DNA from: Clostridia bacterium
Lineage (GTDB): Bacteria; Bacillota; Clostridia; Christensenellales; Borkfalkiaceae
DNA length: 45,843 nt
Reading direction: 5' to 3'
NCBI GenBank assembly: GCA_017399035.1
Contig: JAFQEM010000019.1
Location: forward strand, 1 to 45,843
Made by a program: the position numbers and the translations under genes. The stretch's first letter is position 1. Every line of letters starts with the position of its first letter. Below, in pieces: positions 17,242 through 27,271 of the stretch. The notes beneath the pieces are model-generated. The model saw only the letters and a program-made list of their open reading frames with translations, made no database searches and was not told where the DNA came from.

Positions 17242-18426
17242 TTAATCGTTAATTTTTTCTCTAAAACTGTTATAAGTTGCAAGAACTTCTGCGCTTATGC
17301 TTGGAGGATTTTTCTTAACTGCCTTTTCAAACATTGCTCTACCAACAGGGATAGGCGTGGTTGAGTTTGTTGCCATAAGTTGTTCAAGCGCAAGACGGCA
17401 CGCCTCTTCAATAATACCGCAAATATCTGCAGACGAATAAGAACCACCGCCTAATTCTTGACCGTTAAAAGAAACTTTGGGTGCGCACGCTTGAGTTGTC
17501 ATCAACATAATATCGTCGATTGAAACGTCGTCGGCAAGAGGTATACCTTTAAGTTTGCTTTCAATAATAGCACGCCTTGCCTCTGCGTCAGGCGGAGTTA
17601 TATGTACCATATGAGAAAAACGTTTATATCTCAAATACGCAGGGTCTATTTGGTCGGGGCGGTTAGTTGCGCCTATTAAAATACGTTTTGAACCGTCAAC
17701 ACCAAAACCGTTCATTCTTTGTAAAAGTTCGGTGGTTACCGCAGACTTATAATCTTTAGTATCTGAAGTACGTTTGCTGAATATTGATTCGCACTCGTCA
17801 ACGAAAAGTATTGCGCCTTCTTCACAAGCCTCAATATCTTGGAACAACTGCTTAACCGCTTGTTCTGATTCACCAACGTAAGACTTAAAAATATCTGCAG
17901 GCGTTACCACGAAAAGTGGTAGTTGCATTTTGTTTGCTATTGCCTCGGCAAACATAGTTTTACCCGTACCTGGCGCACCGTACATCAAAAGACCTAAACC
18001 ACCTTGAATTTTATAATACTTTAAAATATCAGGGTTATCTGCCATGAACGCAAAAGACGCGATAAGGTTTTTTACGTCTTGTTGCCCCTTTATGTCGTCA
18101 AGAGTAGTTTTTGGAACTTCCCTTTTCATAATTGCGCCGTATCCCTCGGCTTTATCAAGACATCTCTTATGCAAATCTTTAAACTTTTCTTCTAAAGTGT
18201 CGTCGTTTGCGGCGCGTTCATAAATTTTCTTTGCTATATTTGCAGCGCGCATATATTCAACACGAAGTTCGCGTTTTTCTTCTGCGCTCATTTGATTTTT
18301 ATCTTTACGCGTGCCTATTATTCCACGGATTTTCACCATTACGGCGTCAAAATCACCCTTGAGTTGGTCTATACTAACCTTTGCCTCTCCGTTATCTCCC
18401 TTTACGGGCTTACCTATTCCACTCAT
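17242..18426 (-). CDS. Vps4/katanin-like AAA ATPase with MIT-like N-terminus (operon gene 10)
   Basis: 394 residues from ATG at 18424-18426 (GGAG 6 bases before; the ATG four codons earlier has no site). Residues about 20-100 form a helical bundle ending KRCLDKAEGYGAIMKRE, like the end of an MIT domain (C-x-x-x-A-E). The AAA domain is of the meiotic/Vps4 clade: Walker A GAPGTGKT (150-157), pore loop KSYVGESE (181-188), Walker B ILFVDECE (206-213), sensor 1 GATN (252-255), arginine fingers near LRYKRF. Such ATPases thread or disassemble protein polymers. Preceded by a coiled-coil gene 22 bases away, a natural substrate candidate. Confidence 0.85.
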   Translation of the reverse strand: MSGIGKPVKGDNGEAKVSIDQLKGDFDAVMVKIRGIIGTRKDKNQMSAEEKRELRVEYMRAANIAKKIYERAANDDTLEEKFKDLHKRCLDKAEGYGAIMKREVPKTTLDDIKGQQDVKNLIASFAFMADNPDILKYYKIQGGLGLLMYGAPGTGKTMFAEAIANKMQLPLFVVTPADIFKSYVGESEQAVKQLFQDIEACEEGAILFVDECESIFSKRTSDTKDYKSAVTTELLQRMNGFGVDGSKRILIGATNRPDQIDPAYLRYKRFSHMVHITPPDAEARRAIIESKLKGIPLADDVSIDDIMLMTTQACAPKVSFNGQELGGGSYSSADICGIIEEACRLALEQLMATNSTTPIPVGRAMFEKAVKKNPPSISAEVLATYNSFREKIND

Positions 18427-18448
18427 ATCTTTCTCCATTTAATAATTA

Positions 18449-19171
18449 TTAAAGAATATCGTCGTAACTTCCACCGTCTGAAGTTGCTGCGGCATATGAT
18501 GCGCCAGAAGTTGCAGTACTTGGTGCAGACATACCCCTTTGAGCCCTTGCCTCGGCAAGTCTTCTTTGTGCCTCGCTAGGTTTAGAAGGTGCAACCGGTT
18601 GACCTTTTTTGTTGCCCTTTGCCCCAACTTTCTTAAACGCTTTGCCCATATCGTCAGCAAAACTTTCTAATGATTTAACCATATCGGTCATCATTCTATA
18701 TTTAAAAAGCATTCCGTCAACCATTGCTTTCATTCTGCCTATGTTGTTTTTACGCGCTTTGCGTTGCTCGCGTTTCATTTTCATACGCGCGAAGAAACTA
18801 TAAGACTGCGCAGAAACTTTTCTTGTGAGTTCACGGTCAAAGTTTACGCAAGAATCAAGGAAAGACATAGCCTCGGTTACGCATTCCATAGCCACGTTTA
18901 CCGCTTCCATAGACTTCATAACGTTTTCCATTTCAACGCTTGCTTCATAAAATTTAGTTAAAAGCACAACTAGATAATGTTCGTTACCATATTGTTCTTC
19001 CACTTCAAGAATTTGATTAAGAAGTTGTTCTTGCTTATTCTTAAAGTCAATTTTGCTTTGCGCTTTTGCCTTTTCTAGCCTTTGCTTTTCCATTCTAGAA
19101 TGCTCTTCTTTAATATCGTTTTGCAGAACGTTAAGGTCGTCCTGACGAAACCTTCTTTCATTTTCAGCCAT
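18449..19171 (-). CDS. Coiled-coil protein, possible AAA substrate (operon gene 9)
   Basis: 240 residues from ATG at 19169-19171, with GGAGG 8 bases upstream. Almost wholly helical: charged coiled coil (about 1-60), a Met/Glu-rich helix (80-115), a basic segment (125-145) and another helix up to about 185. Then a Pro/Ala/Ser linker carries SEAQRRLAEAR near residues 199-209, and the protein ends GGSYDDIL. Overall size and layout (basic helical core, flexible tail with a short helix) recall ESCRT-III or PspA-like proteins, and the tail helix loosely resembles an MIT-interacting motif. This is suggestive only; I cannot show homology. Confidence 0.6.
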   Translation of the reverse strand: MAENERRFRQDDLNVLQNDIKEEHSRMEKQRLEKAKAQSKIDFKNKQEQLLNQILEVEEQYGNEHYLVVLLTKFYEASVEMENVMKSMEAVNVAMECVTEAMSFLDSCVNFDRELTRKVSAQSYSFFARMKMKREQRKARKNNIGRMKAMVDGMLFKYRMMTDMVKSLESFADDMGKAFKKVGAKGNKKGQPVAPSKPSEAQRRLAEARAQRGMSAPSTATSGASYAAATSDGGSYDDIL

Positions 19172-19194
19172 TTTATTTTCCTCCAAAATAATGG

Positions 19195-22100
19195 TTATTT
19201 AACATATTTTTCTATCGCTTTTGCGATTAGTTTTCTTTCAGACGCATTGTTATCTACCCAGTCGTGTATATAAGTTCTTACGATATTCCAACCACGATTT
19301 CTCAAACTTTCAACGTATCTAACGTTGTAATCAATAAAATCCGTATTCCCTTCAACCGGTCTTTCGCACCACAATGCAAGTTGCGCTTGTTGCAAATCTT
19401 TTGACAATATTACTATAGGCAATTTTACCGAACCGATATTCATACCGCAATCAATAACAATTCGTTCTTTATCAATGCCCAAAGAAACAACGTAATCTGC
19501 CACTTGACGGATAAAACCTTTACTCTCTTCAAAAGACTTACCAACCCATTGCGCTTTTCCGCCCACGCTAAACCTTTCAACAGTTTTCAAATAGTCGCCT
19601 ATAAACTTAACGCTTTCCCCAGTTATTTCTTCACTGCGAACGGAATGCAAAACCGTTACCGACGACTTTGCACGAGTTACCGCAACGTTGAAAATGCACT
19701 GACCTAATTTATCTTCGTTAAATCCTCTGTTAAGTTCGCCAAAAGATTGAACTATGCTACCCGTTTTGCTTTTTCCGTAAGTAATTGACAAAATAAGATG
19801 TTCACACTCTTGCCCTTGAACGGTTTCAATGGTTTTGAAAAATACAAGTTTTTCAGGCACGTCGTTAAAATTTCTATACGCTTTTTCAATTTTTGCCGAC
19901 AACTCTTTATCTTTTGCGACCAAATTTTCAATAAGCGTTTTTTGTTCTTTACCGAAAGCAACGACACCGATTGACTGCGTCAACTCTTCTTTATTTACGT
20001 CGTAATAGCGCTCAAAAATTTCTTTAAATTCTTTTACGGCTTGCATTGCCTCTTGAACGTTAGCGCCACCGTCGCAACGCCCGTCAGCAATATAAACGTC
20101 TTTAAAGCCCAAACCATCTGCCTTTGGCAAGGTTGCAGGGAAAGTGCGCATATCGGGATAAAATCTCTCTTGTGAAAAAGATATAAGCGACTCAGTTTTA
20201 CTTCTATAATGGCAAACGAATTTTTCGGTTGGGAAAGCGCAATTTTCTAGCGCTAAACTCAACACCGAAGTATTTTGCCCCAAAATTTTATATTCGCCGT
20301 CTTCACTCAATATCGCCTTTTCTGAACGTGATGTAAAGTGCCTTATAGGTGGCATTTGCCACTCGTCGCCGACAAGCACCACTTGTTTGGACCTAAACAG
20401 TACGGGTAAAACGGCAGTGGGTTCAAGTTGGCTTGCCTCGTCTATTATTACTATGTCAAAATTTTCATATTCTTCTCTACCGAAAAATACGCTTGCCGTA
20501 GACGGTGAGAGAATAAAACATTTTTTAAGTTTAAGTATTGCTCGAGCGCGCTCTTTGAAAAATCTTCGCAAGGTTTCGCCTATTGAACGCTCTGCCTTAA
20601 GAAAAGCAAAATCTGCATCGTCAGGGTTTATTCTAGACATACATTGATTTTCTATAACGGTAAGCGTAGCCTTGTCTACTGCGCTTGTTCCCTCAACGTA
20701 TTCTTCATAACCACGGGTTGTTCTTTCGCCCCAACCGTTACGAGCCTCGCCCATAAGCGCTTGATAAAAACTAACCGCATAAAGATAAACCGAGCGTGTA
20801 AAAATTTGTTTAAATGAATTAACGCCCCTCTCTTTAACACCCAACTCAAACGGACGGAAAAATCTTTCAAGAGAATAGGTTTCACTTGAATTTAGAGTTA
20901 TATCTAAATATTCGTTTACTGCGTTAAAAATATTTCTATCAGTGCTTTCGGCAATAAAAATTTCTAAATCACATAAATTTAAATTGAGCGGGCTTTTAGT
21001 ATAGAAAGTGTGGAAATATTTACAGCCAAAACTTTCAAGTTTAACCTTGAGCGCGCTTATCTTTTCGGCAAGACCAAAGCCGTGCTTAAACGCCAAAGAA
21101 CAGCACTTTTCTATAAGATTAAAATCCCCACCAAACGCTTTGTTTTTTGCAAGAGAATAACTTCCAACTATATTTTTTGCAAAATTCAAAAGGTTATCTG
21201 CTATCCGTTGTTCGCCAGTAACAGCGCAAAAACGTTGAACGATAGCGTTTAACTTCTCTTTTGCCTTTGCAACTCTATAAGATTTAACTAAATCAGACAA
21301 GGTATAATCTTCTGCGCAACTAGCCTTTACAACTGCCTTAAACGTTAAATCTTTACTATTTTCAAAATTTTCAACGTACGTTTTAGCACTTATACCAGAA
21401 AGAGATATTTTGTTTGCAAACGCAAATAGCGTTGATAATTCTTCATCAGTAAGTTTAAGCCTAAATTGCGAACAAGTTTTAACCTTTGCCTCTTTAATTG
21501 AGTCTAAAAGTGATAAAATTTGATGATATAAATTTACGCCTTCAACCACTTGCGCAAAATCAAGTTCTTGACCATAACCTAAATTTTTAAGTTTTGAATA
21601 AAGTTTTTTCGCCTTAAAATCAAAAACTTTTGGCGCGGAAACGTTTGTGTCTACGTAAGATTTTAAACTTTCGTAACCATCTATAATAACCGATAAATCT
21701 TGCTCGGATATATCTGAACTAAATATAGAATAAAACGCGTCGTTAGTTTGGGTAAGTTTATCTTCTAACTCTTTTATACTTTGAATTATCTTTTTCAAAG
21801 TGTCAATTCTACCGCTCTCATTTAACAAGTTGAGAATAGAAAAATATTCGTTAAATTTTATAAACTCACTCTTTTTAAGCGATAAATCTAACTTGCTTGC
21901 AGTTAGCCCGTCTGTATATTCTTCAATCGCATCAAAATCTATTTCAATATCTTTAACAAGGGGTTTTTCTTCTTTTAAATAGCACTCGTAAGCAAGTTTA
22001 ACGCCGTCTATTATAGACGCGTTTTCTTGGTCAACAACCGCAGAGAGCAAATTTTCATCTATTTTATTTGACGAAATAAACTCTAAAACGTTTAACGGTA

Positions 22101-23760
22101 ACTGCTTATAACCCTCAAATTCATTTTCAAAAATGCCCTTAACTTGTTCACAAACGGCATAAGCGTCTTTAACCGTGTCAGAATTAAACTCTAACGCGCT
22201 TTCAATATCCGCGCCGTCAAAATCGCCCTCGATAGGATACCACGGGCTTTTTATAAATCCGTGGTCAGCGCTAACTCTATCAAACCATTTGCCAGCATCT
22301 TCAACTTGGTTAGACAAAACGTCAAACTCTTCTTTAGTTAAATTGTATAAATCTTTAGGATGAGCAAAAGGTACGGTTTCCGCCGTATTTTCACACAAAA
22401 CTTCTAAAGCGTCGTAATAACTACCTTGTAATATTTCTTTTTTACCATAAGTTACGTCTACGTAATTTTTTAGCGAACGAACGGCAGAATTTATTTGATT
22501 TAGCCCTACGTCTAACTCACCGTAAACCTTTGCAGAAGAAGAAAACTCTTTTCTTTCACGAAGTAGTTCGTTAAACTCTGCCCTTACGTCGTTCACGTTG
22601 AGTTTTGCGGCTTGAGTTTCCGTTTCACTATCTAGCAACATAACGAATTTGCGCAATTCTGGGGGTAATTTTGCAAACACTTCAAACATTGCCGCCGTTT
22701 TTTGTGATGACAACAATACCCGTTTATTTTGCGCCATAAGTGAAGATATAAGGTTAATAATGGTAAGCGTTTTGCCCGTTCCTGGTGGACCTTTTATAAT
22801 AAGTGATTGCCCTGACGCAACCTTATTTACAATACGCTCTTGAACGCTATCTCTAGGCATTATAAACTGTGCGTTTACCTGTGGGAAAGAATTTTCGTCA
22901 ATAGGCTCGCATTTAGAAAAAATTCTTTGCACTAGCGGATGCGAATAAATTTTTTCTTTATTCTTTTTTATATCGTAATACATGCACAGTTCGTCGTGAT
23001 TATATTGAGCAATAGCCACAACGTTCTTTTCAAATTCAAAGGTGGTTTCTGCGCTTATATCTTGTCTTTTTTGCGAACGGACGTATTCTAAAACTTTAGA
23101 AAAATAACCTTCGCCATTGCCTAGTTTATCTAATTCAACGGGGCTGTCAATATCTATATTAAATCCGTTTGGATGAGGAAATTCTTCAACTATCTTTTCG
23201 CCCATATCTAAACGCAACTTTGCAAAAAAACAAGGGTTAAGATATATTTCGTCGCCTACGAATTCAACGTAAACTGGTGAAGTTTTTCCACCCGAGCGAA
23301 CGAGTTTAATAGGGAACAAAATGAGCGGAGAACTAACTTCTTTTAAAGAAGAATCTTTGCAAACGGTTTTCCAACGAATTGCGCCCACGCTTAAAAATAA
23401 AGGATTGTTGCCCTTTAACGCCAACTCTTTATATACGTTTTCTATGTATTTACGCAAAGCGGTTGAATCTTTATCGCCATAACCGTCTTGCCAGTCAAAG
23501 TCATTTAAATCTTTGCCTAAAATTTGCTCTGAACCACAAACTTCGCTACTTCCACGCAAAACCGTGTTGCCAGTTTTGCCATAGCGAGAACAAATCACTT
23601 CAAGAGCGTATTTTGAAAGGTTTTCCGTTTGGTTTCGGCTTAAAAAATACGTTTTTGAAATATCCCCTGCTTTTAGGTCTATAAGTTTATTTTTGTCAAC
23701 GTCGTTTACGTGCAGAAGGTCTACGGTAAACGCCTCAATATTATCGCTGATTTTACTCAT
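19195..23760 (-). CDS. Very large SF1 (Upf1/Dna2-like) helicase with nuclease-like tail (operon gene 8)
   Basis: 1521 residues. N-terminal 1-250 resembles the DUF4011 region that precedes such helicases (PLFLSVGAIRWK, PLILFPIKLVR). Walker A GPPGTGKT is at 324-331. About 770 residues of helical insertion follow before Walker B IIDEAS (near 1103). Then GDEWQMPP (motif III), CHYRSKTESL (IV), TVQGQECEHL (V) and NVAVTRAKS (VI, near 1362). The last 90 residues (LALWCERP, then LRNRGWNIVRTYIHDW) match the layout of the Vsr/MTES_1575-type endonuclease that ends DUF4011 helicases, but the expected upstream Asp is not evident. Starts 3 bases after the zincin gene, whose stop overlaps its ribosome site. 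Confidence 0.85.
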   Translation of the reverse strand: MSKISDNIEAFTVDLLHVNDVDKNKLIDLKAGDISKTYFLSRNQTENLSKYALEVICSRYGKTGNTVLRGSSEVCGSEQILGKDLNDFDWQDGYGDKDSTALRKYIENVYKELALKGNNPLFLSVGAIRWKTVCKDSSLKEVSSPLILFPIKLVRSGGKTSPVYVEFVGDEIYLNPCFFAKLRLDMGEKIVEEFPHPNGFNIDIDSPVELDKLGNGEGYFSKVLEYVRSQKRQDISAETTFEFEKNVVAIAQYNHDELCMYYDIKKNKEKIYSHPLVQRIFSKCEPIDENSFPQVNAQFIMPRDSVQERIVNKVASGQSLIIKGPPGTGKTLTIINLISSLMAQNKRVLLSSQKTAAMFEVFAKLPPELRKFVMLLDSETETQAAKLNVNDVRAEFNELLRERKEFSSSAKVYGELDVGLNQINSAVRSLKNYVDVTYGKKEILQGSYYDALEVLCENTAETVPFAHPKDLYNLTKEEFDVLSNQVEDAGKWFDRVSADHGFIKSPWYPIEGDFDGADIESALEFNSDTVKDAYAVCEQVKGIFENEFEGYKQLPLNVLEFISSNKIDENLLSAVVDQENASIIDGVKLAYECYLKEEKPLVKDIEIDFDAIEEYTDGLTASKLDLSLKKSEFIKFNEYFSILNLLNESGRIDTLKKIIQSIKELEDKLTQTNDAFYSIFSSDISEQDLSVIIDGYESLKSYVDTNVSAPKVFDFKAKKLYSKLKNLGYGQELDFAQVVEGVNLYHQILSLLDSIKEAKVKTCSQFRLKLTDEELSTLFAFANKISLSGISAKTYVENFENSKDLTFKAVVKASCAEDYTLSDLVKSYRVAKAKEKLNAIVQRFCAVTGEQRIADNLLNFAKNIVGSYSLAKNKAFGGDFNLIEKCCSLAFKHGFGLAEKISALKVKLESFGCKYFHTFYTKSPLNLNLCDLEIFIAESTDRNIFNAVNEYLDITLNSSETYSLERFFRPFELGVKERGVNSFKQIFTRSVYLYAVSFYQALMGEARNGWGERTTRGYEEYVEGTSAVDKATLTVIENQCMSRINPDDADFAFLKAERSIGETLRRFFKERARAILKLKKCFILSPSTASVFFGREEYENFDIVIIDEASQLEPTAVLPVLFRSKQVVLVGDEWQMPPIRHFTSRSEKAILSEDGEYKILGQNTSVLSLALENCAFPTEKFVCHYRSKTESLISFSQERFYPDMRTFPATLPKADGLGFKDVYIADGRCDGGANVQEAMQAVKEFKEIFERYYDVNKEELTQSIGVVAFGKEQKTLIENLVAKDKELSAKIEKAYRNFNDVPEKLVFFKTIETVQGQECEHLILSITYGKSKTGSIVQSFGELNRGFNEDKLGQCIFNVAVTRAKSSVTVLHSVRSEEITGESVKFIGDYLKTVERFSVGGKAQWVGKSFEESKGFIRQVADYVVSLGIDKERIVIDCGMNIGSVKLPIVILSKDLQQAQLALWCERPVEGNTDFIDYNVRYVESLRNRGWNIVRTYIHDWVDNNASERKLIAKAIEKYVK

Positions 23761-23763
23761 AAT

Positions 23764-25728
23764 TTACTCCCAGTCAACCAAATGCCAATGCCCCGTGCTT
23801 TGCATAATACAATCTTTTGCAAACGCTCTAGCATCACTCTCGACGACTTGCACCCTATAAGTTACGCCGTGAGAACTGCTTTTATAATTGCTAAAATTAT
23901 AATCCCACTCGGGAACTCTATACTCGGTAACGCCCAACTCTGCCCAGTGCCACTCTTGCCAACCGTGATGTTGCAAAGTGTGTTGAAATGCGTGATAACA
24001 CTCGTGGCAAACTGCGTCGATTGCCCAGTCAAAACTGTTACAGCAATCTTCTCTATAAATAATTCGCTTACCACCGTCGCAACACATTCCGCCTGCGCTT
24101 TTATCTTCCCACTTATCCACGGGAATAACTTCAACTTGCGGATGATATTCGTTGCCAAGAAGATGCGAAATTAAACTTGTTGCGTCGGATAACCTTGCAG
24201 ATTTTTCGGCTGTGGGTAAGCCTTGCCATACAGACTGGTCGTCGCCCGCAATACAGCAATATTTAACTATTAAACCACACTTAACGAAAAGATTTGCATT
24301 GAGGGCAAGAATTTTTCTAATATTATTTGGATTGACCGATTTAACCGTGTCGTAATCAAATTCCCCACGAGTTTTTTCCACTGCGCGCCCTAGTTGAAGA
24401 TTTATCCAACCAACGTCTATAAACTGCGCTTGCGTGGGTAAATTTCTTAAATAAGATTGCGCTTGTGAATAGTGCGAATCTGAAATATCTTTAGCCACAC
24501 TCTTCCAGTCTTTACCCTGCACGAAGAGTGAAACGGCGGTATTCAACCCCACAAAGCCCATAAAGGGCATATTTTTTTGCACAAACGAATATTCCGCCCC
24601 GTTTATCATACCCTTTTGCTCTAACTCTTCAATAGTTGCGTTATAGTTGGGCATTGTTAGATATTTATAAGAGACGTCAAGAGCGTCTAACCCTTCGCAA
24701 TCGTTTGCAATTTGGTAGAGAACGTCGTATACCTTTCTATCGCCACGCTCGTCTTCTATAATAATAGAGTTTCCGTCTTTTGCAAACTTTAACAAAGTGC
24801 TTAACAATAAATTTTTATTTTCGTCGTGATAAGAACTAACGCCGTATAATAAAATGCTCAACTTTCTATCTGCAAACTCATTGAACGCATCTATTATAAA
24901 CTGCTCGTCTTTTCCAGAAAAAACGGAAACGTGCATAGAAATAAACGACAAAGAGTAGGCTTTTTCATACGCTTTGCAAAATAGCAACACCTCGTCACGC
25001 AATGGCGACATTATAACTATTGCATTTGCCTTGGTTGCGCTTTTATCAGGAAGAGAGGGTTGATAATCAAAAAACTTTAAGCCGTTTTCTTGGTCAAGAG
25101 TTTTTGTGTGTGTTTTAAAAAACTCGTCGTTGACAGTACCACGCAACTCTTTTATAGCGTCGTTTGTCCAGTCTACTATATCTTGCAAATCACAAAGCGC
25201 GTTTTTCTTAAAATCTTCACTTTTAACCTTTTCGCCAAAAACGTTTTCAGTTGAAGGTAAACTTTCAAGTTGTTCAATACGTTTTAAGAAGTTATCTATA
25301 AAAGATTGTAAAACGCTAATTTCTGGCGTGGTAGGGTTGCCGTTTTCATCACGCACTTGATAAATTGCGCTTTCTGCGCCGTCCATAACGCCGTGAATAT
25401 GTTTAGCAATTTGAATTAAATTTTGAATTAGAGCAAGTGTTTTTGCATAACCGCTTTGCTCTGCCTTTTTTTCAATTTCTTCTAAATAAGAAATCAACGA
25501 AGAATAGTCTTCTTCTAAATAACCACCGCAAAAATATTTGTGCGCCCTTGCCTTTGCGCCAACTCTATAAAGAAGGGCTTGTGCGTCTTCACGATTTTTT
25601 GGGTTGGGTTGCATATTAGTTAAAATGTTTTCTAACTCTCTTTCGCCCCTTTCTAGCGCATCAACTTCAACGCTTAAATGATAAACTTTGTTTACTGCAT
25701 TTATCATATCGGGAATATTTACAAACAC
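23764..25728 (-). CDS. Helical protein with C-terminal HExxH zincin domain (operon gene 7)
   Basis: 654 residues from GTG at 25726-25728. I chose this start because the AAAGGAGG site is 8 bases away, whereas an earlier in-frame GTG abuts it. Residues 1-210 are mostly helical; the middle (about 225-470) is an alpha/beta region of unknown type. The C-terminus carries CHECYHAFQHT: HECYH (575-579) is a zinc-binding HExxH, and ESDARAFA about 50 residues later (Glu near 630) fits the third ligand of a gluzincin. No signal peptide, so a cytosolic metallopeptidase is likely. Substrate unknown; operon partners are the obvious candidates. Confidence 0.7.
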   Translation of the reverse strand: MFVNIPDMINAVNKVYHLSVEVDALERGERELENILTNMQPNPKNREDAQALLYRVGAKARAHKYFCGGYLEEDYSSLISYLEEIEKKAEQSGYAKTLALIQNLIQIAKHIHGVMDGAESAIYQVRDENGNPTTPEISVLQSFIDNFLKRIEQLESLPSTENVFGEKVKSEDFKKNALCDLQDIVDWTNDAIKELRGTVNDEFFKTHTKTLDQENGLKFFDYQPSLPDKSATKANAIVIMSPLRDEVLLFCKAYEKAYSLSFISMHVSVFSGKDEQFIIDAFNEFADRKLSILLYGVSSYHDENKNLLLSTLLKFAKDGNSIIIEDERGDRKVYDVLYQIANDCEGLDALDVSYKYLTMPNYNATIEELEQKGMINGAEYSFVQKNMPFMGFVGLNTAVSLFVQGKDWKSVAKDISDSHYSQAQSYLRNLPTQAQFIDVGWINLQLGRAVEKTRGEFDYDTVKSVNPNNIRKILALNANLFVKCGLIVKYCCIAGDDQSVWQGLPTAEKSARLSDATSLISHLLGNEYHPQVEVIPVDKWEDKSAGGMCCDGGKRIIYREDCCNSFDWAIDAVCHECYHAFQHTLQHHGWQEWHWAELGVTEYRVPEWDYNFSNYKSSSHGVTYRVQVVESDARAFAKDCIMQSTGHWHLVDWE

Positions 25729-25768
25729 AAGGCGCACCTCCTTTAATTTATTTAAGTAGTTTTAACTT

Positions 25769-27271
25769 TTATCTATCTTCGTCGCCCAAAACGAAACGTA
25801 TATTTTCTTCAGACGTATTTACGTTTTGCTCTTGCTGAACGGTATTTTCTTGAGGTTTTTCCATAGACTGACCAAGCAAATTAGCAAGGTAATCGTCTTG
25901 CTGTTGTTGTTCTTTTTCCACAACGGTTGGGTCTTTTTGCATTGATGCGCGCCTTTCCATTCTTGCCTCTTTTCTTCTTTGATTGCGAAGTTGACGCAAG
26001 TTTCTTCCACCTTCGTTGACAACTCTGTCGCGTTCTCTTCTCTTTTCTTTAACTTTGTCAAGGATAGTTTGAACGTCAAGCACGTAATCTATATCACTTT
26101 CGCTACCTGCGCCACGCATAACTTTAGTTAACCTTGCAAAATCTAATTCTTCACCTATGATAGACAAATAAATGGGGTCTGCGCGATATTGCAAAATTTG
26201 TTGATTTAACGATTCTAAAGTTGCAAGTACCTTACCCGTAGAACGCTTATCCGATTTAGCGTCTTCAATATCCATTTTAAGTTCTTCAATATCTTCGTTA
26301 AGGTCTTCAACTTGCTCGTCGATTGCAATACACTCGTCGTAAAGGTCTTGCTTTGATATTTCGCCGTTTTGGAACTGTACAACCAACTCTTTTTTCTTTG
26401 CAGAAAGAGCAGTTTTTTCGTCTTTTTTAGCCTGCAATTCTTTTTCGGCATCATCAGTAGATAACGCGTGTGTTTGCATAGCGTTTTTATAGTCTTCAAG
26501 GTTGTTCATAAAGATGTTTATGTCGTTTATAACAGATTCTGACTTGGCAATCATACCCAAGTTATCGTCTTTGTAAACGATTTCGTTTATATCTTTAACT
26601 TTATTGCTCTTAACGAACAAACCAGTTTTAACGGCTGTGTGAACGTTTTTCCAACTTTTTGCGTGTTCTAAAGCCTTGTCTAAAATTTCAAGGTCAGTTT
26701 CGTCGTGCATTTTATCAGAAACAACGTCTGACCACTCTTGCAATTCGCCGATAATAACTTTTGCGTGCTCTAATGCGTCGGTAGTAGAAACGTCGGTAAC
26801 GTCTTTAAGCACTTGCTTAATTTCGTTAAGTTTTTCGTTACCTTTAACGAGAATATGCTTACGGTCAGAGGCAACGTCCATACCCAAAAGCACGTTTGTG
26901 CCTTTTATGTAAGTGTTGATATGCTTATTAACTTCGCCAACCATATCAAACTGGTCTTCTTTAACCTTAACGCCCCTGTCAACTTCCTTGTTGATTTTTG
27001 CAAGTTCGGCAGACAATTTATCATATTTTTTAGCCTTTTTCTCTTCGCAAATTCTAACCGCCATTTTAGTGAGTTTAGTTATACCAGCCTTTAAATCACC
27101 ACTAAAACCGTTATTTATGCCGTATCTTACCAAACTGTCAATATGCTCTAAATTACTTTTCATAAGCCCGTCAAACTCTGCAATGCAACCGTCCTTTTCA
27201 ACGGTAGCAAACTCGGGCGGAAAACTAATTCCGTTGCTACTTAAACACCCTATAATATTTTTAATATCCAT
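25769..27271 (-). CDS. Coiled-coil protein (operon gene 6)
   Basis: 500 residues, highly charged, no membrane segment. Helical throughout, with a strong coiled coil near 270-345 (Lys/Glu/Asp-rich heptads), a very basic Arg-rich segment near 410-440 (RNLRQLRNQRRKEARMERR) and a Gln/Asn/Glu-rich tail ending in LGDEDR. The start overlaps the previous stop by one base (TAATG), so the two genes are translationally coupled. I do not recognise the family. The Arg-rich patch could bind nucleic acid or acidic membrane. Confidence 0.7.
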   Translation of the reverse strand: MDIKNIIGCLSSNGISFPPEFATVEKDGCIAEFDGLMKSNLEHIDSLVRYGINNGFSGDLKAGITKLTKMAVRICEEKKAKKYDKLSAELAKINKEVDRGVKVKEDQFDMVGEVNKHINTYIKGTNVLLGMDVASDRKHILVKGNEKLNEIKQVLKDVTDVSTTDALEHAKVIIGELQEWSDVVSDKMHDETDLEILDKALEHAKSWKNVHTAVKTGLFVKSNKVKDINEIVYKDDNLGMIAKSESVINDINIFMNNLEDYKNAMQTHALSTDDAEKELQAKKDEKTALSAKKKELVVQFQNGEISKQDLYDECIAIDEQVEDLNEDIEELKMDIEDAKSDKRSTGKVLATLESLNQQILQYRADPIYLSIIGEELDFARLTKVMRGAGSESDIDYVLDVQTILDKVKEKRRERDRVVNEGGRNLRQLRNQRRKEARMERRASMQKDPTVVEKEQQQQDDYLANLLGQSMEKPQENTVQQEQNVNTSEENIRFVLGDEDR

